A stretch of DNA of 64,000 nt, from assembly GCA_025175895.1 (NCBI GenBank), contig CM045991.1, forward strand, positions 74,759,174-74,823,173. Direction: 5' to 3'. The notes under the pieces were generated by a model. The model saw only the letters and a list, made by a program, of their open reading frames with translations. It ran no database searches and was not told where the DNA came from. The position numbers and the translations under genes were made by a program. Shown here piece by piece: positions 32,548 to 42,870 of this stretch; within the stretch, counting starts at the first letter, position 1; each line of letters opens with the position of its first letter. Source of the DNA: Wurfbainia villosa. Taxonomy: Eukaryota > Streptophyta > Magnoliopsida > Zingiberales > Zingiberaceae.

Positions 32548-32979
32548 CCGGATACGCCCAACATATAAATGCCATTACTCAAAGTTCCAGCCATAAAGTA
32601 CGCCATTCAAAGTTATATAACAACAATTGTTACTAAACGTTAAATGGAAACCATTTCTATTTAAGCAGAAATAGAAACAATGTTCTTTATTAGAGAAGGA
32701 ACATAATAGCAATTGTCCAGCTTCCTAAGACTAGTCCACTAGGAGCTTCAAAGAAATAAGTTCGATGGCGGCCGCAGAACCTTTGCTCCATTGCCAACTC
32801 GCAAATTTGACTCTCCGACAAGTCTTCTTCTATTCCTTAGCCCTGTATGTCATTACATATATGTGAGCTACACCCAAAGATCCAATACCCAAGTGTCTAA
32901 GGAAATAGAATGACAATCAATAACGAAGATACCTGAAGAGGATGGGGCATCGGATGCCTTCTTCTTCTTCATGGACTCA
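32548..32979 (-). pseudogene. B protease region, heavily decayed
   Basis: Lies between the Gag zinc knuckle and the pre-integrase domain, where copia protease belongs. A WVLD fragment near 32880 is what remains of the active-site block; the Gly and following residues are lost by a small deletion. No open frame. Confidence 0.6.
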
Positions 32980-33733
32980 AGATAAATCTTGCAGTTTCTT
33001 CGCCAGTGGCCTTCCTTGCCACAGTGATGGCAAGTGCCCTTTTGCGCTGGTTCCGCCTTCTTTGCCTTTTTCTTTCCTTTCTTCTGTTCTTTTGCCTTCC
33101 TCTTAGAACCCTTCTTTGAGGAATCAACTAATGTAACCGCCTTCTCTCATGCTTCACGTAAGGCTCCACGCCTTTCAAAGATATTGAGGAGCTCGGGAAT
33201 GGTGGATTCCAATTTGTTCATCCGATAGTTCATCACAAATTGCGAGAAACTCTTGGGCAAACAATGCAGAATTAAGTCAATACTTAACTCATGATCCATC
33301 ACAAAACTGAGGGTAGCTAGCCGCTCGATGTACCCGTTCATCTTTAGCACAAACTGCACTACAGACGAACCTTCTTGCATCTTCGTGGTGAAGAGGAGCC
33401 TAGAGACCTCGAACCTTTCGGATCTCGCTTGCTCATCGAACAACTCATGAAGATGGAAGACCATAGTGTTAGCATCCATATGCTCATGCTGCTTCTGCAG
33501 CTGTACCATCGCGCTAGCATGATGCAACTCGCCACCGTAACGCCACATGCTTCGATAGACCAACATTTGGTCTGAGTTGCATCGCCCTTAGACGGAAGAG
33601 GCACTTCAAGGACATATGCAAGCTTTTCCGCCTTGAGAACAATTCTCAGGTTTCTAAGCCAGTCCAGGAAGTTAGGCCCAGTCAGTTTGTTCGAATCCAA
33701 AATAGTGCGCAAATTCAAAGACGTCATGATCAA
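32980..33733 (-). pseudogene. B Gag with zinc knuckle
   Basis: The start near 33727-33733 reads MTSLNLRTILDSNKLTGPNF and LDWLRNLRIVLKAEKLAYVL, a typical copia Gag N-terminus. After a frameshift near 33575, 33566-33147 continues with the UBN2 body (MVFHLHELFDEQARSERFEV). A stop follows GALREA, then a basic stretch and the zinc knuckle CHHCGKEGHWRRNC near 32990-33030. Broken by at least one frameshift and one stop. Confidence 0.9.
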
Positions 33734-34968
33734 TTTATTGACCTAGAAATACAAAACGAGCATATATGAGAAAATGATTTTAAAATGCATCAATATACAT
33801 TTATAAATCCCATTCATTTTTCGAATTTCAAAAACCCCAAAATCACTTCGGGAGATCATAGGTCCATCTCCTAATGGGTCGATATCCATCATAGATAAGA
33901 ACAACCTCGAGTGAGTCCAACAAGCCATTCTTAGCTATGATGGTAGGGTATCAAGTATACCGATTACATATCATGTATATGTAACTATCACAATGTGCTA
34001 TCAACTAATTGAATGTTTACACATACATTGGGTTGTTAACACATTAACAAGTATGCATCATATGCATAGCACCCAACTTCACTCTTCACATCGATCTTGG
34101 AGTGAGTCCAACAAATCGATGCTCCAAGTTAAAGCCAACCCATTAATCAAATAGTTTTAATATGGTTAGAGCGCATTCAACCAATTAGCCAGCTTGGAGT
34201 GAGTCCAACAACCAAACTAACGATTGACCGACTCTTACCATATTAGAGTTAAACTATTCCAATGATTTGAACATGTTGTTCGAGCCGGGCTTGAGTGAGT
34301 CCAACAACCCAAACAAGAAACAGAACTCTGGTTCTAACCATATTAATGGAAGGTGTAGGCTTTAATATTGAGTTAGGGTTTTATGTCTCATCCTCTTTGC
34401 ATGCAAATAACTATTATCTACATGGCATGGCATACATGGCATACATCTACATGTCACGACACGCATGGCATAATGTTATGCATCTAATGCAATTACATGG
34501 CATACAATTATGTCATGTATAATTTCCTTATATGTCATAACTATTTATGGAAATAAAATATGTTTAAGATTTGATTCTCCAAATCAAATCATAATTAAAT
34601 TAGGAAACAAATTTCCAAATCTAATCACATATTTTATTCATGGAATTATTTGATTAAGGAAAATCTATTTAGGAAACCAATTTCCTAAATCTTTAAAACT
34701 ACTTATGGAAATAAAATATTTTAAGATTTGATTTCCCAAATCAAATCATGATTAAATTAGGAAACAAATTTCCAGAATCTAATCAAATATTTTATTTATG
34801 AAAAATATAAATTTCCATAAATACTTCCAACTTTCCAAAAGTGGAAGATTTCCATAAACACTTATAGACTTTCCAAAATTGAAAAATTTCCATAAATACT
34901 TCTAAATTTCCATAAATACATTATGACTATCGCAAAACCATTTTTACGATTATGTCGAAACACAACCT
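33734..34968 (-). other. B untranslated leader with internal repeats
   Basis: About 1.2 kb without a gene. GAGTGAGTCCAACAA occurs four times (33910, 34100, 34197, 34293). A ~95-bp block starting GGAAATAAAATA is duplicated at 34549 and 34707; each copy contains a stem GATTTGATT / AATCAAATC with a 5-base loop. Confidence 0.8.
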
Positions 34969-34982
34969 GGGCCTCGATACCA
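34969..34982 (-). other. B primer-binding site
   Basis: Minus-strand TGGTATCGAGGCCC, directly next to the LTR. It resembles the initiator tRNA-Met complement with changes after the seventh base. Confidence 0.75.
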
Positions 34983-37175
34983 TCATGGGTTTCCTAAGAT
35001 CACAAGGCAGGTGTGTTCGATCATGTTTCAGAAATACGAGCACATCTGAAGCAATAAAAATAATAAATACTCCTATTTATTACAACACACACAACACACG
35101 CATGCTATTACAACAAGTGTAGACATAACCGTAAATTAAAATTGCAATAAAAGGAAATTAAACTACGTTATACCTTCCGTATGACGTGTAGCGGGAACGG
35201 CATCAACCGGAACGATTCTCGTAAGAATCGTCTCTATCCGTATCCACGCCGAGCTCCTCGGGATGACTTCGCCAAGCCACGAGCTTCGTCTTCGTACGGG
35301 TTACTAGCCTCGTGTTGAAGACGACGTGATCGAGAGATGATCACGGTCCGAATCCAAATTCGGACCTAAAACAAGTCCTCAAGACTTGCTTCCGAGAGGT
35401 ATTCACAACCGATTGACGAATCCTTCGCCCTCCACTAGAGGATTACCGGAGATCAAATCCCCGTAAGTTAGCCGCTGTCGAGCACCAACCGCCGCCCAAA
35501 CGACGCCCGACGAGGAGAAGAAGCTGTCCAGAAAACTGGACAGCTTTGGTGGAGGAAATAGGCGCCGCCAAAGAAGAGATGGAGGCTCACCTTTACACCG
35601 AACCCAAGGGAGATCACCGGAGGGTCGCCGGAGGTCCACCGGCCGGCTTGACGCCGGCAAAGAGATGGCAGCCAATGAGGTTAGGGTGCTCTTGTGTTGA
35701 CGCCAACAACAAGAGGGAGAGAGGGTGGGCGCCAATTAGGTTGCTCAAAATTAGGTTTTTACAAAAACCCTTAAGCCCTCTTTTATAGAGAACTAATTCT
35801 CTTAATGGTTATTGGATCATAACCATTAGGCCCGTTAACCCGCTCCATTAAGATAAGTTAAAATAAACCAAACCATGATGGTTTATTTTAAGTTAAAAAG
35901 AACCTAACCAACTTTTGGTTCATTCGTTTAAAATAAACCAAACCCTTTGGTTTATTCTTATCCATTGGATTAGAACCAAACCATTTTGGTCCATCCATTA
36001 TGTCTTCATAAGACACGGCCCATCCACGCTTCCATTGCGACTGAAACAATTTCATGCTCTCTTTATGTTTGGTCCAACCAAACATAGTTTCTCTCGGTCT
36101 GAGAATCCCATTCTCAAGCTCGTTTTAAATCCTTTGGATTACACTCGTTGTGCGTGTGACCAAATAGGTTCTCGGTTTCTGTTGGTCGTCTATAATTAAC
36201 CATTAATTATAGAACGATCATGAGTGGCACCTAGTAGTACATCATGATCCCCAATTAACCGAAAAGATCAACGGTTGATCGAGAACTATTTCTGAAACCC
36301 TTGATGGCTCGAATGAATCGTGCCCCATTCCCTTCACTCATCTTATACCCACTTGGTTCAGGACATGGTCTATTGTGTCAGTCCCCACTAGGCTGACTAC
36401 GTCACACCTAGCCCAAGTATCATTTCCTCGTCCTACGGATTCTAGTTACTCCACATGTATCGAAGAGTACCTTACTCTAAACATGTATTGCTTTGGCCAA
36501 AGACTTTAGTAACAATCCGACGAGAGGCCATGGGTATACATCTCCTCGCAAGGAGTGGTGAATCCTTTATAGGCTATTCAAACACCTTCGATCACTTCGA
36601 CTTATACCCAATCATCCCGGGTCCACATCTCCTTAGAGATGTTTGCTTAAGATGTCAAAGCATAAGTCTCCATGATCAAGATGACTTGAATACCGCAAGT
36701 CAAAGGAACATCGCACTTAAGCCACAGTAAGAACTTCATTGACATATCTATCTATGCAGAGAACCATATGAAGTCTTACGGCTGGTCACTCCAATGAACT
36801 AGTTACCATAACTAGCATCCACGATCAACTCCGGACATCACTATGTCTCCAGCCAGTGAGAATCAGCTGCTTGGATACACCAAGGAGTATACCTCGTGCT
36901 AGTCTCGACAGAATTGATGGTGTCCAAATCCATCAATTCATCGACTAGGGATAATTCCGATACATCACAATTACACATGTAGAGATACTCACTAGTTGTG
37001 ATTCAATCACAAATTCTCTCATGCTGTGAATCGTATCGTGGACATTCAGTAAATGAGTTTAAGATCCAATCAAATACATTAAACATGTATACTCAAATAG
37101 TGAATCTTCATTTATCATATAAATGGTTCATACATAAGGCGATTGCCTTAGGACATCTCTCATATATTACTAACA
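34983..37175 (-). repeat. B 5' LTR
   Basis: 2193 bp, partner of 27639-29841. Ends at TAACA (37175) followed by the ATCTG duplication. Confidence 0.92.
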
Positions 37176-37314
37176 ATCTGTCAGTGTTATTTTATTATGA
37201 TATATGATCTGTGGGTGTTAGCGGCTATGTGGGCAGTGTATTGGTATTGTATCTTATATTGTCACAAGAGAGTACCGTCCGATTGATGGACATATATACT
37301 CTCGGGGCGTGACA
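37176..37314 (+). repeat. F1 5' LTR, segment 4 (LTR end)
   Basis: Continues F1 after B and ends CGGGGCGTGACA at 37314, a usual gypsy LTR terminus. The corresponding end of the 3' LTR is beyond the right edge. Confidence 0.82.
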
Positions 37315-37321
37315 ATTTTAT

Positions 37322-37338
37322 TGGTATTAGAGCCCAGG
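37322..37338 (+). other. F1 primer-binding site
   Basis: TGGTATTAGAGCCCAGG, close to the initiator tRNA-Met complement, 7 bp after the LTR end. Confidence 0.8.
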
Positions 37339-38405
37339 TTGTGAAGTCCACATTCGGATTTTACTTCATTCATACATCGAGTTTTTTTTACTCGGTTTTA
37401 GTTTTGTGAGTTACGGGATGCAGTAGCAGGACATCTCCGAGCTATAAGGTTTAAGTGTGTTAATTGTTATCACATATCTTCTTGTTGACTATGCATTTAG
37501 TTCTTTATAATAGGGAATAACAAGTAGTGTATTAGTCACTATTCATATCCGTGGGTTGAGTTGACCACTGGAATGACATGTTGAGTCTATTAGACATGTA
37601 CTTATTTTCGAAAAGGTGAAGTACCTTTGAGAGTCAACTGATACTGAGTTGGAAAACAGGGGTTAGGTAGTCACATTTCTTATGGAGATCAAACATTACA
37701 GTCTTAGAGATTTTCACTAATTATACTAGTTAGATCATTACCTGTGGGGTAATGGACAAGCGAGTATACTATTGTTGATGCAGATAATGGAGGGTTAGTA
37801 TATGGTGTTTCATAGGGATTTTGATCCCTGAGTTGTTCGCGCTTGGTTGTATAATTTTGATGGTACTTTTGAGTACTTGTGTTATATAAAGAATGTAGAG
37901 TTAGTTGCATATTATTATCAGGATTAAGCTGATACTTGGTGGAAGATGTAGGAAATAACCTTCGGGAAATAACACATCACTTGGTCACAGTGCAGTGATA
38001 TTGTGAGGAAGTATTTCCCCGTGTCATTTTTTTGACTCGTTGTCAGAGAATTCTTGAGCTTCAAGTTGGATGATCGTTTGGTAATGAGAGTACCATGCGA
38101 AGTCGTTAGACTTGTAGAGTTTACCCCCACCAAATAGCTCAAGAGTGTGAACGGATGTCTTAAGCCACCCGTGGTTTATTGGCTTACATTCAGATCAGGG
38201 TGTTTGGATATTCTATCAATTCTTACTAGTAGACATTGGATCGAGACATGAGTTTGGAAATGACTCTGTACAAGAGTGTTAAGAGTTGAAGATGGATAAG
38301 TAGACAATACAAGTCAGATACTGGAATCAGAAGTCCCCGAATGTTGGACAAAAGGAGAAAGATCGGAGTCATGGGTCATGAGCTACTTTCTGACCATAGA
38401 AGACA
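37339..38405 (+). pseudogene. F1 Ty3/gypsy Gag, decayed
   Basis: In broken frames this shows features of the gypsy retrotransposon Gag domain, including a 'WW' block near 37935-37950, a CSDIVRKYF-like block and FFDSLSENS near 38028-38054. Stops and frameshifts are frequent. The gene is interrupted at 38405 by A2 and continues after 46433 with the zinc-knuckle region. Confidence 0.72.
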
Positions 38406-39030
38406 TGTTGGATCGAAAAAGCATCGCAAGAGGGGGGTGAATAGCGAGCGTGAAATCTTCGTTTCTTTTCGTTCGATCGATTAAGAATATGAGTAATGCA
38501 GCGGAAAAATAAATATGACAAATTTATTTTTACTTGGTTCATAACCCAGTGATTGCTACTCCAAGGCCCCGCGATCCTTGACTGTGTACGAAGGGGCAAT
38601 TCACTATAGAGTCTCCTGTTGGAGGATTGGTGGCCGACTAGAAGGGGTGAATAGCCCAATTCGTAGACGATGGCGTTCGTTCACGTCTTGATTGTCTAAG
38701 TAAAGTTAGCGCAGCGGAAATATAGAGCTAAATAAAACAATTAAGACAAAACACAAGAAGGAAGAAGATGCAAACTCAAACACACGGATGTAAGGTGGTT
38801 CACGGCCCTTGTCGCTAATCCACGACCGATTCATTCAGGTGAATCACCCCTCAATCTAATCCACTAGATCTCTCCCTTTGCCCAAGCAAGGTGGAGGTAA
38901 CCTTTCTTACAACAAACACTCCTTCTTACAATAGGATTTAAATAAAAGCAAGGAGAAGTAGGAATTGTGTGGAGCACCTAGGGGATACTTGGGAGCATGA
39001 ACATTTACCTCCCTAAAGCCCACACCCTCT

Positions 39031-39040
39031 CTTTTTATAG
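39031..39040 (-). promoter_or_regulatory. TATA-like box of D2 left LTR
   Basis: Minus-strand CTATAAAAAG, inside a small inverted repeat. Palindrome copies lie upstream (39072-39372 on the plus-strand map). Confidence 0.5.
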
Positions 39041-39069
39041 AGAGGGGCGAAATCTTCCCATTGGGCATG

Positions 39070-39372
39070 TGGCAGTCGATTGTCGCATCCCAGTATTCGA
39101 CTGTCGCCCTTGCAACAGCTCCTGGCACCGTCTGAGTCACGGTCGTCATCACCCAATGGTCGCCTGGGCAATTGACTGGCGATCTCTCCGGTTTGATTGA
39201 TCTCCCCATAGCCGATTGATCAGTCAGCTACGAAGCATTATGTGCCCGCGCCACTTTTGGCAGTCGACTGCCACCTTTGACAGTCGACTGCTGATCGGGC
39301 AATTCAGCCAAACACCATTCGAACTCAATTCGACTTGGACCAGTTCGACTGCCAATACTTGGCAGTCGACTG
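39070..39372. promoter_or_regulatory. CAGTCGACTG cluster in D2 left LTR
   Basis: Perfect copies at 39261, 39281 and 39363, with a CAGTCGATTG variant near 39073. The first pair is 20 bp apart. Confidence 0.75.
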
Positions 39373-39384
39373 AAGTTGGGTAAA

Positions 39385-39595
39385 CCTCAAATAAATGGCT
39401 TGTTTGAGCATCCGACGATCAGGTAAAACCTCAACCCACTCGGTTGAGCATCTGACACTCCCATTTGTCGGGTAAAAACTCAAACTAATGTTTGAGTGTC
39501 CGACTTAACCACACGTCGAGTAAAACTTCAAACCCTAGTTTGAGCATCCGACTTCTCGGATAAAATCTCAACCCACTCGGTTGAGCATCCGACAC
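39385..39595. repeat. Tandem stem-loop array in D2 left LTR
   Basis: Four or five units of 40-50 bp, each with a 7-bp stem: CTCAACC/GGTTGAG (39430 and 39567) or CTCAAAC/GTTTGAG (39479; TTCAAAC at 39528). Several units also have an outer stem GTCGG/CCGAC. Paired changes keep the inner stem. Confidence 0.8.
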
Positions 39596-39766
39596 TTGAC
39601 TTAGCCATTCGACCAAGTTCACCTATGAACTACCGTTTACAAATCGCTCATTCTCTCATCTCCCTTAAAGTCCCTCACTGAAGCTCTCTTTATCTGGCCA
39701 CATCCCTCGGATGCACCAAGCACATGGCTTCGCAATGTCATCCTTCGCGTCTCGCCCTAAAGTCCG

Positions 39767-41155
39767 ATGGTTAACAAAGGCAAAGGCAAGAAGAAGCCTA
39801 AAGGTAAGGGTATGACCCAAGCCAAAGGCAAAGGCAAAGGCAAGGCAAATGCATTAAAACCTAAAAGAGGGGTGTCTAAGGAAGGGAAATGCTTCCATTG
39901 CGGTGAGACTGGGCATTGGAAGAGAAACTGCAAGCTATACCTGGAAGAGGTGAAAAAGAAGAGAAGTGAGACTTCTGCCTCAGGTATATATGTTATAGAA
40001 GTCAATTTATCTATCTCGTCTTCTTGGGTATTAGATACCGGCTGTGCTTCTCACATTTGTACCAATGTGCAGGGCCTTCGAAAGACTAGATCATTGACGA
40101 AGGGCGAAGTGGACCTACGGGTAGGCAATGGAGCAAAAGTTATCGCCATCGCTGTAGGGACATATTCCTTATCTTTGCCCATTGGGCTTATCTCAGAACT
40201 AGAGGACTGTTGTTATGTGTCTGCTTTGACGAAAAACATTATCTCTGTTTCTTGTTTAGACAAGAAAGGTTTCTCATTTGTAATAAAGGACAAGTGTTGT
40301 TCCGTTTATTTAAATGATATATTTTTTTGTAGTGCACACCTTGTGAATGGTCTCTATCTTCTAGATCTTGAAACCCCAGTCTATAACATAAATATCAAAC
40401 GGTTCAAATCTAATGATCTGAACCAAACATATCTCTGGCATTGTCGCCTGGGTCACATAAATGAGAGTCGCATATCTCAGCTCTATAAGGATGGATTACT
40501 AGACTCATTTGATTTTGAATCATATGAGACATGTGAATCTTGTCTTCTAGGCAAGATGACCAAGACTCCATTTAGTGGACATGGCGAACGAGCTACTGAT
40601 TTGTTAGAACTCATACATACTGATGTATGTGGGCCTTTCAATGTAGCAGCTAGAGGAGGCTATCAGTACTTCATTACTTTTACTGATGATTTCAGTAGAT
40701 ATGGATATGTGTATCTTATGAGACACAAATCTAAATCCTTTGAAAAGTTCAAAGAATTCAAGAATGAAGTACAAAACCAACTTGGTAAGAGTATAAAAGT
40801 GTTTCGATCAGATCGAGGTGGGGAATACCTTAGCCAAGCTTTTCGTGACTATCTCATTGTGTTTGGGATTAGATCTCAACTCACTCCACTTAAAACACCA
40901 CAAAGGAATGGTGTATCAAAAAGGAGAAATCGTACATTATTAGATATGGTACGATCCATAATGAGTCACACAAATCTTCCTTCTTTCTTTTGGAGATTTG
41001 CTTTAGAGACGACTGCTTTCACACTTAACCGTGTTCCATCTACTGCACTCATAAAGACACTATATACGATATGGACTAGAAAGAGTCCGGAGATGTCTTT
41101 TATGAATACTTGGGATGTGAGGCTTATGTTTGGCATCAAGTCTCTAATAAACTAG
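39767..41155 (+). pseudogene. Copia Gag C-terminus, protease, integrase (462 residues)
   Basis: The open frame holds a Lys/Gly-rich start, a zinc knuckle CFHCGETGHWKRNC (about residues 44-57) and the protease active-site block WVLDTGCASHIC (about 87-98). The pre-integrase domain (LWHCRLGHI, CESCLLGKMTKTPF) and integrase core follow. Integrase Asp residues are in HTDVCGP and RSDRGGEYLSQ, but the catalytic Glu is replaced: the motif reads RNGVSKRRNRTL instead of the usual NGV-E-R. Integration activity should be lost. The frame ends early at 41155 in the integrase C-terminus. The 5' end is a deletion junction, so the ATG at 39767 is unlikely to be a true start. Confidence 0.88.
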
Positions 41156-42851
41156 GCCCCAAATCAGACAAGTGCTACTTTGTAGAATATCCTAAGAAAA
41201 TGAAAGGATATTACTTCTACAATCCCATGTAAGGCGAAGTGTTTGTCGCTATAAATGGAGTATTTCTAGAAAGAGAGTTCATCCTATCAGGAAGTTATGA
41301 TGAACACAGATTCTGAGAAATGGCTAAAGGCCATGAGATCCGAAATGGAATTCATGTATACTAACCAAGTATGGACTTTGGTTGATCCACCTGAAGGGGT
41401 CAAACCCATTGGGGGTAAATGAGTCTTTAAGAGAAATACTCACATGGATGGTCTTATGCATACTTATAAAGGACGATTGGTAGCTAAAGGTTTCAAACAG
41501 ATTCATGGTATTGACTGTGATGGAACTTTTTCACCAGTTGCGATGCTTAAGTCCATTCGAATCATGCTTGCTATTGCAGCTTACCACGAATATGAGATCT
41601 GGAAAATGGATGTCAAAATTGTATTTCTGAATAGAAACCTCCTTGAGAACGTGTACATGACACAACCTGAGAGTTTTGTAGATCCAAAGCATGCTGGCAA
41701 GGTATGCAAGCTGCAAAGGTCCATTTATGGTTTAAAGCAAGCATCTAGAAGCTAGAATCTTCAATTTGATGATGCGATCAAACAGTTTGGTTTAATCAAG
41801 AATGAAGATGAACCCTGTGTCTATATAAGGGTTAGTGGGAGCATAGTTATCTTTCTTATCTTGTATGTTGATGACATACTTCTCATTGGAAACAACATCC
41901 CTACGCTGCAGTCTGTGAAGACTTGGCTTGGGAATTGTTTCTCAATAAAGGACTTAGGTGAAGCAGCCTACATTTTAGGCATTAAGATCTATAGAGATAG
42001 ATCTAAGAGATTGTTTGGCCTAAGTCAGAGTGCATATATTGACAAGATGCTTAAACATTTTGCCATGCATAATTCCACGAAGGGATTTCTGCCAATGTCA
42101 CATGGTGTGACCCTTTCGAAGGCTCAATGCCCTTCTTCTAAGGAAGAAAGGGAACTCATGGATCAGATCCCTTATGCATCTGCTATAGGGTTTATTATGT
42201 ATGTTATGTTATGCACTCGTCCTGATCTCTCGTATGCTTTAAGCATGATGATTATGTACCAGTCAAATCCAGGTGACAGTCACTGGATAGCCGTCAAGAA
42301 TATTCTTAAGTACTTGAGAAGAACTAAAGAATATATTTCTTGATATTTGGAGGCAATGAGGAGCTCGCTGTAAAGGGTTACAACGATGCTAGCTTCCAAA
42401 TGGACAAGGACGATTACAGATCATAGTTAGGGTATGCCTTTTTTTTTAAATGGTGGTGTTGTGAGCTGGAAGAGTTCAAAGCAAGACACAGTCACAGATT
42501 CAACTATAGAGGCCGAGTATATTGCTGCTTCTAATGCGGTAAAGGAGGTTGTTTAGATTAGGAAGTTTGTTTCTGAGCTTGGTGTAGTTCTTAGCATTGT
42601 GAGCCCTATAGAGCTTTATTGTGACAGCAACGGGGCTATAGAATAGGCTAAGGAACCTCGTTTTCACCAGTGTTCCAAACATATACTATGGTAGTATCAC
42701 CTCATTCGAGAAATCATCGATAGAGGAGATGTGAGGATATGCAAAGTAGATATTGATGCTAACGTTGTGGATTCCTTGATCAAGGCTTTGGTACAGAGAA
42801 AGCATGATGGTCACACTAGGTCACTGGGTCTTAGAGATTACAGTGATTGAC
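41156..42851 (+). pseudogene. Copia RT and RNase H of the same element
   Basis: 41444-41755 has KGFKQIHGIDCDGTFSPVA and WKMDVKIVFLNRN (consensus has a small residue where this has Ile). 41861-42343 has the catalytic YVDDILLIGN and CTRPDLSYALSM. RNase H continues after a stop at 42343 with STIEAEYIAA and CDSNGAI, ending near 42850. In-frame stops or frameshifts occur near 41240, 41420, 41755, 42343, 42425, 42556 and 42645. Confidence 0.9.
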
Positions 42852-42858
42852 ACTAGTG

Positions 42859-42870
42859 CTAGTGGGAGGT
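42859..42870 (+). other. Polypurine tract of the G-family element
   Basis: AGTGGGAGGT-like tract ending right at the 3' LTR start TGTTAGTGTCAGCCC. Confidence 0.8.

Larger units (their letters stand above)
27639..37175 (-). mobile_element. B: nearly complete Ty1/copia element, about 9.5 kb
   Basis: Both LTRs (27639-29841 and 34983-37175), a purine tract, a primer-binding site and a gag-pol order all read on the minus strand. A perfect ATCTG duplication flanks it (27634-27638 and 37176-37180). Domain order is Gag, zinc knuckle, GAG-pre-integrase, integrase, RT, RNase H, which is the Ty1/copia order. The polyprotein has many frameshifts and stops, so it is not autonomous now. Inserted in the F1 5' LTR. 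Confidence 0.93.
38617..39762 (-). repeat. D2 left LTR, truncated
   Basis: Starts TGTTGGAGGATTGG after a TCTCC duplication (38612-38616); the partner TCTCC is at 45582-45586. It aligns with D1 and with the right D2 piece (44834-45581). It is cut near 39762, where copia gag sequence of another family begins abruptly. Confidence 0.82.
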
